From CALCLY01 sp900552775 (GTDB lineage: Bacteria; Bacillota; Clostridia; UMGS1883; UMGS1540), in contig CALCLY010000013.1 in NCBI GenBank assembly GCA_937966555.1, positions 1-10,051 of the forward strand: 10,051 nt of DNA, in the 5' to 3' direction. The notes beneath the pieces are model-generated. The model was not told the origin of the DNA. It made no database searches and worked only from the letters and a program-made list of their open reading frames with translations. Shown here one piece after another: positions 1 through 6,772 of this stretch. Numbering within the stretch: the stretch's first letter is position 1; each line of letters starts with the position of its first letter. Both the position numbers and the translations under genes were made by a program.

Positions 1-3000
1 CATTATTGCGGAAAAGCCCGAATACCGCGCCTGCAATTATACTTTCGGTTTCACGGTCGATTTTTAAACCCTTTACAGAGCCATAAAGGATATTGTTTTT
101 AATGGCTTCGCCGCCGTTCACCTTAATTTTTACAAGCGTGGTTTTCTGCCCTGCATACTCAAACGAAACAGGATATTTTTCATCAGACAGAATATACCGT
201 TCATCTGTCGCAATTTCCTTTACATAGAGCTTTGCGCCTACGGGAATATCTGTTTTAAAGGTCAACTTGCCGTTTTCATCACAGCCTGCGGTTTCAAGCA
301 GAGCGTCTGTCGGGATAACCGAGCCGTCCGCCGCGGTCATTTCCTCTGCCGCATACAGTCCGAACTGCACCGATAGAATTTCGCCGTTTTCTCCTATACC
401 GAAAGCACTATCTTTTTCAAGCAGCTTTTCAAGTGAAAGCATTGCCTTTTGGCGCTCGTTATATAATTCTATCGCTGTTTCGGTCACCTCTACGGTTTCT
501 CCGGCATAGGTCAGTTCAACAGATTTCGCTTCATCATTTAATACCATACCGTAAGGCGCCTTTATTTCTCTTACGGTGTATTTTCCGAGATACAGCGGTC
601 TGCTTTCCGCATTGCCTTTTTTATCTGTTGTAACGGTATCTGCTGCCGTTCCCTTTGCATAGCGGAGCGTGCCGTCAGGCGTAATAATATCCTCGGCGGC
701 GGTAATCTCATAAACCGCGCCCGCAAGACCCTTGTTTGCAAAAACGGGTTGGTACACACCGTCCGACTTATTGACACTCTCAAACACTTCGCCGTTTTTC
801 TGTATTCGAATAATACCTTTCTGCGGCATATTACGCTTTTCAACGGTTACTACCGTTTTACTGCCGTCAATTTTAAATGCCACAGGCTCGGTGTTCAGCA
901 CATACCCGTATGCCGTGCATTGCTCTGTAATTTCGTAATTACCGTACGGCAGCTTTTCGGGCAGCATAAGTTTGCCTGTAAGATCCGTATAATAGGTATC
1001 TATATCCGCAGGCGTCGGGTAGGTTATATGCTGCGCCACAAAGTTGCCTGTATCGGTATTTCTTACCTTAAAGCCTATACCCGCCGCAGGGATTATTTTA
1101 CCTGTTTCCGCGTCCTTTTTCACTATTTCTACCGCCGACTTAAAAACCGCATTATTTATTAAAAAGCGGTAGGTTTCGCCGTCCTCGCTGATAAACACAT
1201 TAAATGGAGCTATATGCTCTCTGCCGCTTTGTCCTTTAGTCTGCTTTACGGTATATTCGCCGTAAGGCAGGGGTTTGGTTTCGGCAAAACCGTTTTTATC
1301 GCAGACAAGTGTATCCCGTTCGGTTTCTTTGGCATTCGCATAGCTTCCCGCAGACTTTAAAAACACCTCAAACTCCGCGCCCTTTTCCGGCGTTTCTATT
1401 TTTGTACTGCTGTCGTCCGAATGCTTTATTATTGCGATCTTACCCTTTTTAACCGTTTCCTTAACATTTAAGGAAATGCCGTTATACTCGGCGGTATAAT
1501 TCTTCGGCTCTGCGCCTATGTGTTCGCTGCCCTTGGTTACAAGATAACCCTCGCCCGCCGCAAGCTCTTTAAGCGACCAATCGTTTCCGCATACATAATA
1601 TTTTGTGGTAAACCTGCCGTCCGAGTCGGTCGTATAGGTATCTATAAGCTGATTACCCTTATATATGCCGTACTCAGCCCCCGCAAGCGATGCATTTCCC
1701 TGTGCCGCGCCCTGTTCGGCGTCTGCCTTTATTACCGTAAGTTTGAATTTTTTAAGCGTGTTATTAAAGCTGACGGTTGCCGTCTGTCCGCTTGTAACGG
1801 TAATGTGCTGTGCCTCGCGCTCCGCATATTCCTCCGGTGTTTCTTCCGTTACGGTATATTCGCCCAGCGCTAAGTTATCCGCCGTAATACTGCCCCCGTT
1901 TGCGGTTTTAACCGTTTTGTCTACGCCGTTCCCTTTAATGCGGAATGTAATGCCGTCTACCCTGCCGTCCTCGCTTGTTTTCACTATCTTAATATTTCCG
2001 GTGCTTACCCGCAGTCTTAAAAACGCGGTTACCGGGTCTTTAACCGTTGCGGCGTAGGTTGCAAGGTCCTGCTGACCCACGCCCGGCTTTACTATACCGT
2101 CGCCCCATACTATAATGCCTTTTCTGCCCGCCGTGTTTTTTACCGCCGTTACCGTAACCGTACCTTTGGGCGCTGCCGTGCCGCTTACCGTAAGGGTATT
2201 ACCCGTAACGCAGCAGGTGTAACCGTTATCCGCCGAAAAGCTGAATCTTTGCAGGATATTGTTTGTATCCGTGAATGTTGCGGTATACTGTGATCCGTCC
2301 CATTTAAGCTCCCTTGTTTCCCCGCCTGACGGAGTTTTACTGCAAAAGCTCGGCGTTGTCGTATGAGTTTTAACGCCCGCCACAATATTATTGTAGTGCG
2401 ACATTATTCTGCTTTTCATAGGATGCTCCACCCCTATTTTATCCAGAATCGCATTGCAGCCGACAGGCGTTATATGATTAAAATCACTGTCTCTTTCACC
2501 TACCACGGTTTCCCATATAAGGAGCTGGGTCGCATAGTACAGCGAAAAGCTGTCCGCGTCCGCCTCGTTTTGGGTGCGCCAGTTTATTGATACATTTTCC
2601 GTATAACCGTACTGCATTATTCTGCCTATAAATATCTTAATATCCGGCACGGTAATGGTGTGGTTATATTCGGACGGGAAGTTATCCCAATAGCTTTCGT
2701 CGCGGCTTGTGAGCTTATATTTATTCTCTATCGGCGTTCCCGGTTCAATGCAGTAGCAGGCAGGTCCGCTGTATGAGCCTATTGTGAATACCGTATTGTA
2801 TTTAGCCTCATCCGAAAACCATCCGTTCATATGTTTGAGCTTGCCGTGACCCCATTTATCGCCGTAATTTACATCGCCCCTGCGGGGAAAAGCCAACTGG
2901 TAATTCTCGACCTGCTCGCCTGCCGCAAAAGCGGAAAAGCCGCCGAGCATACCCGTACACAAAATAACCGCCATAATGACGGACAAAATTCTCTTAAAAA

Positions 3001-3013
3001 TATCTTTTTTCAT
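1..3013 (-). CDS. Secreted surface protein with thioester domain and tandem Cna-B (SpaA-like) repeats, 3' end outside window
   Basis: One open frame of more than 1004 codons runs from the ATG at 3011-3013 off the left edge. GGAGG at 3020-3024 sits 7 nt before the start. Residues 1-30 are a Sec signal peptide (KK-rich start, hydrophobic core, AFA before the likely cleavage site). Residues about 40-200 look like a thioester (TQxA) domain: a YCIEPG motif with Cys88 and a later TQLLIW motif with Gln163 would form the Cys-Gln thioester. From about residue 340, Cna-B/prealbumin-like repeats begin near 340, 422, 523, 626, 731, 856 and 979, each opening with an xIxKxD-type strand and mostly ending in a YTVxE-type strand, so Lys-to-Asn/Asp isopeptide bonds are expected. 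The missing C-terminus should hold an LPxTG sorting signal or a membrane anchor. Known family members are covalent adhesins or pilus-like stalks. In an ICE it may promote cell contact (inference). The domain class is clear; the ligand is unknown. Confidence 0.9.
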   Translation of the reverse strand, partial: MKKDIFKRILSVIMAVILCTGMLGGFSAFAAGEQVENYQLAFPRRGDVNYGDKWGHGKLKHMNGWFSDEAKYNTVFTIGSYSGPACYCIEPGTPIENKYKLTSRDESYWDNFPSEYNHTITVPDIKIFIGRIMQYGYTENVSINWRTQNEADADSFSLYYATQLLIWETVVGERDSDFNHITPVGCNAILDKIGVEHPMKSRIMSHYNNIVAGVKTHTTTPSFCSKTPSGGETRELKWDGSQYTATFTDTNNILQRFSFSADNGYTCCVTGNTLTVSGTAAPKGTVTVTAVKNTAGRKGIIVWGDGIVKPGVGQQDLATYAATVKDPVTAFLRLRVSTGNIKIVKTSEDGRVDGITFRIKGNGVDKTVKTANGGSITADNLALGEYTVTEETPEEYAEREAQHITVTSGQTATVSFNNTLKKFKLTVIKADAEQGAAQGNASLAGAEYGIYKGNQLIDTYTTDSDGRFTTKYYVCGNDWSLKELAAGEGYLVTKGSEHIGAEPKNYTAEYNGISLNVKETVKKGKIAIIKHSDDSSTKIETPEKGAEFEVFLKSAGSYANAKETERDTLVCDKNGFAETKPLPYGEYTVKQTKGQSGREHIAPFNVFISEDGETYRFLINNAVFKSAVEIVKKDAETGKIIPAAGIGFKVRNTDTGNFVAQHITYPTPADIDTYYTDLTGKLMLPEKLPYGNYEITEQCTAYGYVLNTEPVAFKIDGSKTVVTVEKRNMPQKGIIRIQKNGEVFESVNKSDGVYQPVFANKGLAGAVYEITAAEDIITPDGTLRYAKGTAADTVTTDKKGNAESRPLYLGKYTVREIKAPYGMVLNDEAKSVELTYAGETVEVTETAIELYNERQKAMLSLEKLLEKDSAFGIGENGEILSVQFGLYAAEEMTAADGSVIPTDALLETAGCDENGKLTFKTDIPVGAKLYVKEIATDERYILSDEKYPVSFEYAGQKTTLVKIKVNGGEAIKNNILYGSVKGLKIDRETESIIAGAVFGLFRNN

Positions 3014-3028
3014 AGTCGTTCCTCCAAA

Positions 3029-3062
3029 TAAAAAAGCACTCGATTTTTTAAGTCGGGTGCTT
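3029..3062 (-). terminator. Intrinsic terminator between lipoprotein and surface-protein genes
   Basis: Arms at 3034-3043 and 3053-3062 pair over ten positions (6 bp, one C-A mismatch on the minus transcript, then 3 bp), with a 9-nt A/T-rich loop. On the minus strand the stem is followed by a run of six T (3035-3030). It starts 11 bp past the lipoprotein stop and ends only about 16 bp before the surface-protein start codon, so it lies inside that gene's leader. It may end the lipoprotein transcript or attenuate read-through into the surface-protein gene. Confidence 0.7.
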
Positions 3063-3072
3063 AAACTTTATA

Positions 3073-3729
3073 TTATGCGTAGCCTATATATATTTCGTAA
3101 TCATTACCGTTTTCCTCTGCCCATATCCACACCGCGGTTATTTCGGGTAACCTTGCATATTTGTCTATATACCACTTAATATCCCGCTCGGTATATCTGC
3201 AGCTTTTGCCTGCGGCTATAGGATTATCCCAACAGTATTTTGCCTGAGGGTCGAGCTTTAAGCCCGACTTTACCGCGTATTCCTGCGCCGATTTAATATA
3301 GTAATCTATGTTAAACTCCGGCTCTTGCTTTTCGGGTACAGATGATTCGCTCGGTATCTGTATTTCCTCCGGTTTACTGACCGATTCTGTCGGGGCAGGC
3401 GGTTTTTCGCTTTCGGTCTTACGGGTTTCCGGCTCTGTCGGTGTTTTCGGTTTCTCCGTTTTTTTAGGCTCGCCGTTGTTTTGCATTGTACTTTCCGTCA
3501 GCTTATTTTCATTTCTGCTCTCTGCCGGTGCGCTGCTTTCCGGTTTTTCCGTTATTTCCGCGGTTTTATTGCTTGATGCGTCGGCAGGGGTTCCTGATAT
3601 GTCGGATACCGTTTCGGTTATACTGCTTTCGGCATTTACCGGCACGCTGCTGATGTTATCTTTTTCCGCCCTGCACCCCGCAAGACCTAACGCAATTATT
3701 ACCGCAATAAGTATTTCCCGTTTTTTCAT
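3073..3729 (-). CDS. Putative lipoprotein with low-complexity linker
   Basis: A 218-aa protein starting at ATG 3727-3729, preceded by AGAGGTGAT. The N-terminus has Lys/Arg, a hydrophobic stretch and an LAGC lipobox with Cys19, so it should be diacylated and anchored outside the membrane. Residues about 25-135 are a disordered linker rich in Glu, Lys, Pro, Ser and Thr, typical of wall-spanning spacers. Residues about 140-218 form a compact Tyr/Trp-rich C-terminal domain with two Cys (motifs KYCWDNP and KSCRYTE) that I cannot assign to a named family. It lies between the SpoVG-like gene and the thioester surface protein, so a role at the cell surface during conjugation or adhesion is possible, but this is inference only. 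The lipoprotein call is firm; the function is unknown. Confidence 0.8.
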   Translation of the reverse strand: MKKREILIAVIIALGLAGCRAEKDNISSVPVNAESSITETVSDISGTPADASSNKTAEITEKPESSAPAESRNENKLTESTMQNNGEPKKTEKPKTPTEPETRKTESEKPPAPTESVSKPEEIQIPSESSVPEKQEPEFNIDYYIKSAQEYAVKSGLKLDPQAKYCWDNPIAAGKSCRYTERDIKWYIDKYARLPEITAVWIWAEENGNDYEIYIGYA

Positions 3730-3748
3730 TCACATCACCTCTACCTAT

Positions 3749-3776
3749 ACAATACAGATTTTTCACGGAAAGTCCA
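3749..3776 (-). promoter_or_regulatory. Candidate promoter for the lipoprotein gene
   Basis: On the minus strand TGGACT (3776-3771) and TATTGT (3754-3749) are separated by 16 nt, each matching 4 of 6 consensus positions for the housekeeping sigma factor. They lie in the 75-bp gap between the SpoVG-like stop and the lipoprotein start, the longest uninterrupted-operon gap on this strand. The match is modest and read-through from upstream is equally possible. Confidence 0.3.
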
Positions 3777-3804
3777 GAGAAATTTTTATTTTCCCCCGAA
3801 AAAG

Positions 3805-4155
3805 CTACATACTTTGCGTAGGGCTTTCGTCCTCGGATTCCCCCAACGCCTCACGGTAAGCGCCTATAACGGCGTCCTCGATGCTGTGCCTCGCCGAATC
3901 GGTTATGGCAAAGGCAATGTCCGAATACTTGGTTTCGCCGCTGCCGGTTTTGTAGGAGCGAAAGGGCATCCGGGCGAACAGTCCTTTCTGACCGTCCACA
4001 ACGGCGATGTCCTTGATGACGAATTCGCCGCCAAGGTTCACGCTTGCATACGCCTTGACCGTGGCATTTTCACGGTCGATCATGCGGTCGATTTTAGCGG
4101 TCAGTGGAGTTTTCTGTGCCGCCGCTTTTGTGTTTGTCGGTTTCTTTGTTGCCAT
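3805..4155 (-). CDS. SpoVG-family nucleic-acid-binding protein
   Basis: A 116-aa protein from ATG 4153-4155, with AGGAGG at 4165-4170, beginning 17 nt after the upstream stop. Residues about 28-105 match the SpoVG fold: ATVKAYASVNLGGEFVIKDI, then a VVDGQKGLF-type turn, MPFRSYK, and an AITDSARHSIEDAVIGAY helix, which correspond to the conserved blocks of Bacillus SpoVG. A lysine/threonine-rich N-terminal extension (residues 1-25) and an acidic Ser/Glu tail are extra relative to the chromosomal protein. SpoVG proteins bind RNA and DNA and act as global post-transcriptional or septation regulators. Copies carried on clostridial conjugative elements are common, and their specific role is unknown. 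It probably shares a transcript with the DUF3846 gene before it. Confidence 0.88.
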   Translation of the reverse strand: MATKKPTNTKAAAQKTPLTAKIDRMIDRENATVKAYASVNLGGEFVIKDIAVVDGQKGLFARMPFRSYKTGSGETKYSDIAFAITDSARHSIEDAVIGAYREALGESEDESPTQSM

Positions 4156-4171
4156 AATAAAATTCCTCCTG

Positions 4172-4456
4172 TTACATTGGGTAAAGCATAAAGCCGGTAT
4201 CGGCTTCTACTTCTTCTTGACTGATGTTTTCGGGTTCAGCGTACTTGTTCATATATTTCTGTACTTCTTTCTCGGTCAATCCTCTGAAATCGTCCTCCGT
4301 GAGTCCGCAGACAAAGAACGGTCCGGCGATTATGGAATGACCGTCATCCAGATAACGGTTGCCCTCCATGCCGATGAGCTTCGCCTCCTCATTTCCCACA
4401 TTATGTGGTGCACCACATAACGTCTGTAATGTGTAGTTATCGGTTATGCGTAGCAT
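4172..4456 (-). CDS. DUF3846 domain, C-terminal fragment of the interrupted YodL-DUF3846 gene
   Basis: Codons from about 4395 down to 4172 encode NEEAKLIGMEGNRYLDDG, then the IIAGPFFVCGLTEDDF block and a KYMNKYAEPENIS tail typical of the DUF3846 C-terminal half. The first 20 or so residues of the open frame (from ATG 4454-4456) come from inserted DNA: the 28-bp inverted repeat and the palindromic end of the recombinase element. The authentic gene started 3.9 kb away at 8316; the two parts share the Val-Gly-Asn codons at the direct repeat and are in compatible frame. A minus-strand AAAGGAG (4472-4466) lies 9 nt before ATG 4454-4456, so the half-gene may be translated as a 94-aa chimera. Function of DUF3846 is unknown; it is typical of clostridial conjugative elements. 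Confidence 0.85.
   Translation of the reverse strand: MLRITDNYTLQTLCGAPHNVGNEEAKLIGMEGNRYLDDGHSIIAGPFFVCGLTEDDFRGLTEKEVQKYMNKYAEPENISQEEVEADTGFMLYPM
4390..4400. repeat. Left direct repeat at insertion junction
   Basis: CATTTCCCACA here corresponds to CATTACCCACA at 7854-7864, differing only at position 5. It is host-gene sequence encoding the Val-Gly-Asn of DUF3846. It is the probable target core or crossover region of the recombinase element. Confidence 0.75.
4396..4420. repeat. Overlapping palindromes at element left end
   Basis: Two palindromes overlap: CCACAT-T-ATGTGG at 4396-4408 and a perfect 20-bp one at 4401-4420 (ten bases TTATGTGGTG followed by their exact reverse complement). Together they present three CCACAT half-sites in alternating orientation (4396, 4403 and 4413) between the direct repeat and the terminal inverted repeat. 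No equivalent exists at the right end, where the inverted repeat runs straight into the direct repeat. This fits tyrosine-recombinase binding arms (inference). Confidence 0.7.
4426..4453 (+). repeat. Terminal inverted repeat, left (28 bp)
   Basis: A perfect reverse-complement match over 28 bases to 7832-7859. It starts GTAATGTGTAG and ends TTATGCGTAG, and contains a short tandem of GTTATCG and GTTATGC that could be paired recombinase half-sites. Identity stops sharply on both sides. Confidence 0.92.
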
Positions 4457-4511
4457 ATACTCTATCTCCTTTCTAATCTCCTGATTCTACTTGATTATTG
4501 GCAGTTCACAA
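4456..4511 (-). promoter_or_regulatory. Outward-facing candidate promoter, RBS and start at element left end
   Basis: On the minus strand TTGTGA (4511-4506) and TAGAAT (4489-4484) lie 16 nt apart as -35 and -10 boxes (4/6 and 5/6 matches). They are followed by the ribosome binding site AAAGGAG (4472-4466) and, 9 nt further, ATG at 4456-4454. The ATG opens the frame that continues into the DUF3846 C-terminal fragment. The RBS and start are clear; the promoter is a visual match only. Confidence 0.5.
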
Positions 4512-4560
4512 ATTTGTGCTACTCTACATAGCGTAGAGGCTGACTCTCTGCCAATAATCA
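4492..4560 (+). promoter_or_regulatory. Structured leader upstream of first recombinase gene
   Basis: A perfect 13-bp inverted repeat (4492-4504 with 4548-4560) encloses a 12-bp palindrome (CACAAATTTGTG, 4507-4518) and a 6-bp hairpin (4522-4527 with 4533-4538, loop ATAGC). As RNA this would fold as a closing stem around small hairpins, with its 3' arm ending one base before the AGGAGG at 4562-4567. As DNA it could be an operator; the inner hairpin repeats the GCGTAG/CTAC words found at the terminal repeat. It may limit recombinase expression (inference). Confidence 0.55.
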
Positions 4561-4574
4561 CAGGAGGTTTTAAA

Positions 4575-5810
4575 ATGTCAGAAATTATTTCAATTCCCAT
4601 CATCGAACTGATGGAAAAAACCGAACGGTGGTTGTTAGACCACGATTACAAAAAAAGCACAATTGGTGTCTACAAAGCGACATGGAACAAGTTCCGAGTC
4701 TTTTCCGCATCGCCTTTTTATGATTGCGATACTGCGAAAAAGTTTTTGTTTCGCTATTTTGGCATCGACGAAAATGCTGTTGTTCAAAAATGTGACAAGC
4801 GAATGCAACAAGCAAGACGTCATATGGATGTGCTTGATGAATTTTTAAGAACTGGTCAAATCTGTCGTAGAAAAATCCGCAGCATGACAGCAATAGATGA
4901 CGATGACTTTGATTTGTTCTTTGCAGATTTTTTGGTTTTTTGCAAAAAGCAGAACTACTCAAAATCTTGGGTAGACAATACTGTATCAGGGCTAAAAATC
5001 TTTTTATTAGCAGCTCGAGCAACCAATACTGCTACGCCAGAAAGCATTGACAAGGAAACCATTAACTGCTTTTCAGAAACCATGAGGAACGCTGAGAGCT
5101 TTTGCATGAATGTTCGTCGAATGCGATGCCGACAGGTTGGTGCATATCTTCACTGGCTTTCTCTACATGGAATCACAGCACAAGATTTTTCAGTTCTGCT
5201 CCCTGACTTCAAAAGAACTCCAGCCAAACTTCCACAAACATGGACAGTGGAAGAAATAGATCGGATTTTGAAAGTTATTGATACGGAAAGCCCCACAGGA
5301 AAGCGTAACTATGCTATGTTCCTGCTTATGGCGAGAACTGGTCTTCGGGTAAGCGATATTGTGAGTTTAAAATTCTCAAATATTGACTGGAAGAACAACA
5401 GCATCTCACTTGTACAACAGAAAACCGGTAACAATCTCGGATTGCCCCTAAGCAAGGAGTTGGGCATGGCCATAATTTCATATCTTAGAAATGGACGCCC
5501 ACAGTCAACTTCGGACTTCATCTTCATCCGGCATATCGCCCCATACGGCGCTTTGAATTGCCACAATAACTTTAATCCGGAACTCCGGAAGTATATGCGC
5601 AGAGCCGGAATTACTCTGTTTAGTGAAAGACATGCCGGCGTTCATACGTTTCGACATTCGTTTGCTACAAATATGCTCAAGGCAGAGACGTCGCTTCAGG
5701 ATATTTCTCAGATATTGGGGCACAGCGACATCAATGTGACAGAAACATATCTGCGCGTTGATGTTGAGCAACTGCGCCTGTGTGCATTGAATTTGGAGGT
5801 GCTGTCATGA
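4575..5810 (+). CDS. ritA: Tyrosine recombinase, first of RIT trio
   Basis: A 411-aa phage-integrase-family (XerC/D-like) recombinase. ATG 4575-4577 is chosen because AGGAGG (4562-4567) lies 7 nt upstream; an upstream TTG at 4491 has no such site and lies within the structured leader. The N-terminal half (residues about 20-215) carries SAM-like/core-binding DNA-binding sequence. The catalytic half has the full set: Arg258 in ARTGLRVSD, Lys283 in the beta hairpin (QQKTGN), HTFRH with His357 and Arg360, His383 in LGHSD, and nucleophile Tyr392 in TETYLRVD. It should cut DNA by a 3'-phosphotyrosine link and exchange strands at the element ends. Its stop overlaps the next start (ATGA), so the trio is one translationally coupled operon. 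In known RIT elements all three proteins are conserved in order, suggesting they act together. Confidence 0.93.
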   Translation: MSEIISIPIIELMEKTERWLLDHDYKKSTIGVYKATWNKFRVFSASPFYDCDTAKKFLFRYFGIDENAVVQKCDKRMQQARRHMDVLDEFLRTGQICRRKIRSMTAIDDDDFDLFFADFLVFCKKQNYSKSWVDNTVSGLKIFLLAARATNTATPESIDKETINCFSETMRNAESFCMNVRRMRCRQVGAYLHWLSLHGITAQDFSVLLPDFKRTPAKLPQTWTVEEIDRILKVIDTESPTGKRNYAMFLLMARTGLRVSDIVSLKFSNIDWKNNSISLVQQKTGNNLGLPLSKELGMAIISYLRNGRPQSTSDFIFIRHIAPYGALNCHNNFNPELRKYMRRAGITLFSERHAGVHTFRHSFATNMLKAETSLQDISQILGHSDINVTETYLRVDVEQLRLCALNLEVLS

Positions 5811-6772
5811 AACAATTTTGCTTTTCAAGCAACCTTTCGGCGATGATGGAACTATTCCTGACGACACGAAATCAAGACGGCTATCTCCCGAATCACTACG
5901 GATATTATTTGCAGGAATTGGATGCCTTGTCTAAGTCAATGCAAAATGAATCGTTTGTTACAAAGGAACTGATTGAAGCATGGGATAGCGCAAAACCATA
6001 TCTCGCAAACCGCACAAAGATCCAACGACACAACTCTATTCGAAGTTTCGCGGCCTTTGCATATGCCCATGATGGTTTGTCGTATGTCCCAGATGCAAGC
6101 AAATTGAAAAGCAACTCCGCTTTTGTTCCGCATATTTTTACTGCTGACGAAATCTCTCGTATTTTTGTTGCCGCCGATAGTCTGCCATACAGGAAAAATG
6201 CACCTACAAGGCATCTGGTTATTCCTGCTGTCATTAGGCTGCTTTATGCCTGTGGACTACGTGTTAATGAGGCATTAAGGTTACGAACAGTAGATGTTAA
6301 TCTGGATGCTGGCATAATTTCAATTTTTAACGGCAAAGGCGGTAAGAACCGATATATTCCAATCCACAGTAGTCTTACTGGGTATTTAAAAGAATACACA
6401 GAAAGGCTTCCCTCGGATAGAGAATGGTTCTTTCCATCCGCCAATGGTCACTATGCTCACGGTACAATTTACCAGAATTTCCGCGAACTTCTCTTTTTGA
6501 GCCATATTCACCACACCGGGAATGGGCCTCGTGTTCACGATTTTCGACACACATTTGCGGTTCACACATTAGAGAAACAACTTGCCGAAGGATATGATCC
6601 AATGATTATTGTTCCAAGGCTTGCTGCATATTTGGGGCACAAAAGCTACAGAGAGACATGTTGGTATATTCATCTGACAATTGCTTCATTTCCGGAATTG
6701 GCAGAAAAGCTCGACTCGGCATTTGCGGGAATTATCCCAGTCGTTGGAGGTGAGATAATTGAAGAAGACTGA
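5807..6772 (+). CDS. ritB: Tyrosine recombinase, second of RIT trio
   Basis: A 321-aa recombinase. ATG 5807-5809 overlaps the previous stop (TGA 5808-5810), and GGAGG at 5795-5799 sits 7 nt upstream; a more distal in-frame GTG at 5780 lacks this site. Residues about 15-110 are the core-binding domain. The catalytic domain shows Arg152 in ACGLRVNEAL, Lys177 in NGKGGKNR, HDFRH with His244 and Arg247, His278 in YLGHKS and Tyr287 in CWYIHL, so it appears active. The spacing between the HDFRH helix and the GHK motif is longer than usual (insert QLAEGYDPMIIVPR), a feature I would expect to be specific to this subfamily. It works with its two neighbours on the element ends. Confidence 0.93.
   Translation: MKQFCFSSNLSAMMELFLTTRNQDGYLPNHYGYYLQELDALSKSMQNESFVTKELIEAWDSAKPYLANRTKIQRHNSIRSFAAFAYAHDGLSYVPDASKLKSNSAFVPHIFTADEISRIFVAADSLPYRKNAPTRHLVIPAVIRLLYACGLRVNEALRLRTVDVNLDAGIISIFNGKGGKNRYIPIHSSLTGYLKEYTERLPSDREWFFPSANGHYAHGTIYQNFRELLFLSHIHHTGNGPRVHDFRHTFAVHTLEKQLAEGYDPMIIVPRLAAYLGHKSYRETCWYIHLTIASFPELAEKLDSAFAGIIPVVGGEIIEED

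Noticed and set aside
267..2590. Several plus-strand open frames opposite the surface protein
   Set aside because: No ribosome binding sites or recognisable domains; explained by the continuous minus-strand frame with signal peptide and Cna-B repeats.
3308..3859. 183-codon plus-strand open frame over the lipoprotein gene
   Set aside because: A Ser/Val/Leu-rich shadow produced by the opposite strand's Glu/Lys/Pro/Thr-rich linker; no ribosome binding site or domain.
4396..4420. Rho-independent terminator at the left-end palindrome
   Set aside because: No T run follows on either strand, and the stem has no real loop.
4491..4574. TTG at 4491 as start of the first recombinase (28 extra residues)
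   Set aside because: No ribosome binding site before it, and the segment coincides with the inverted-repeat leader; ATG 4575 has AGGAGG at ideal spacing.
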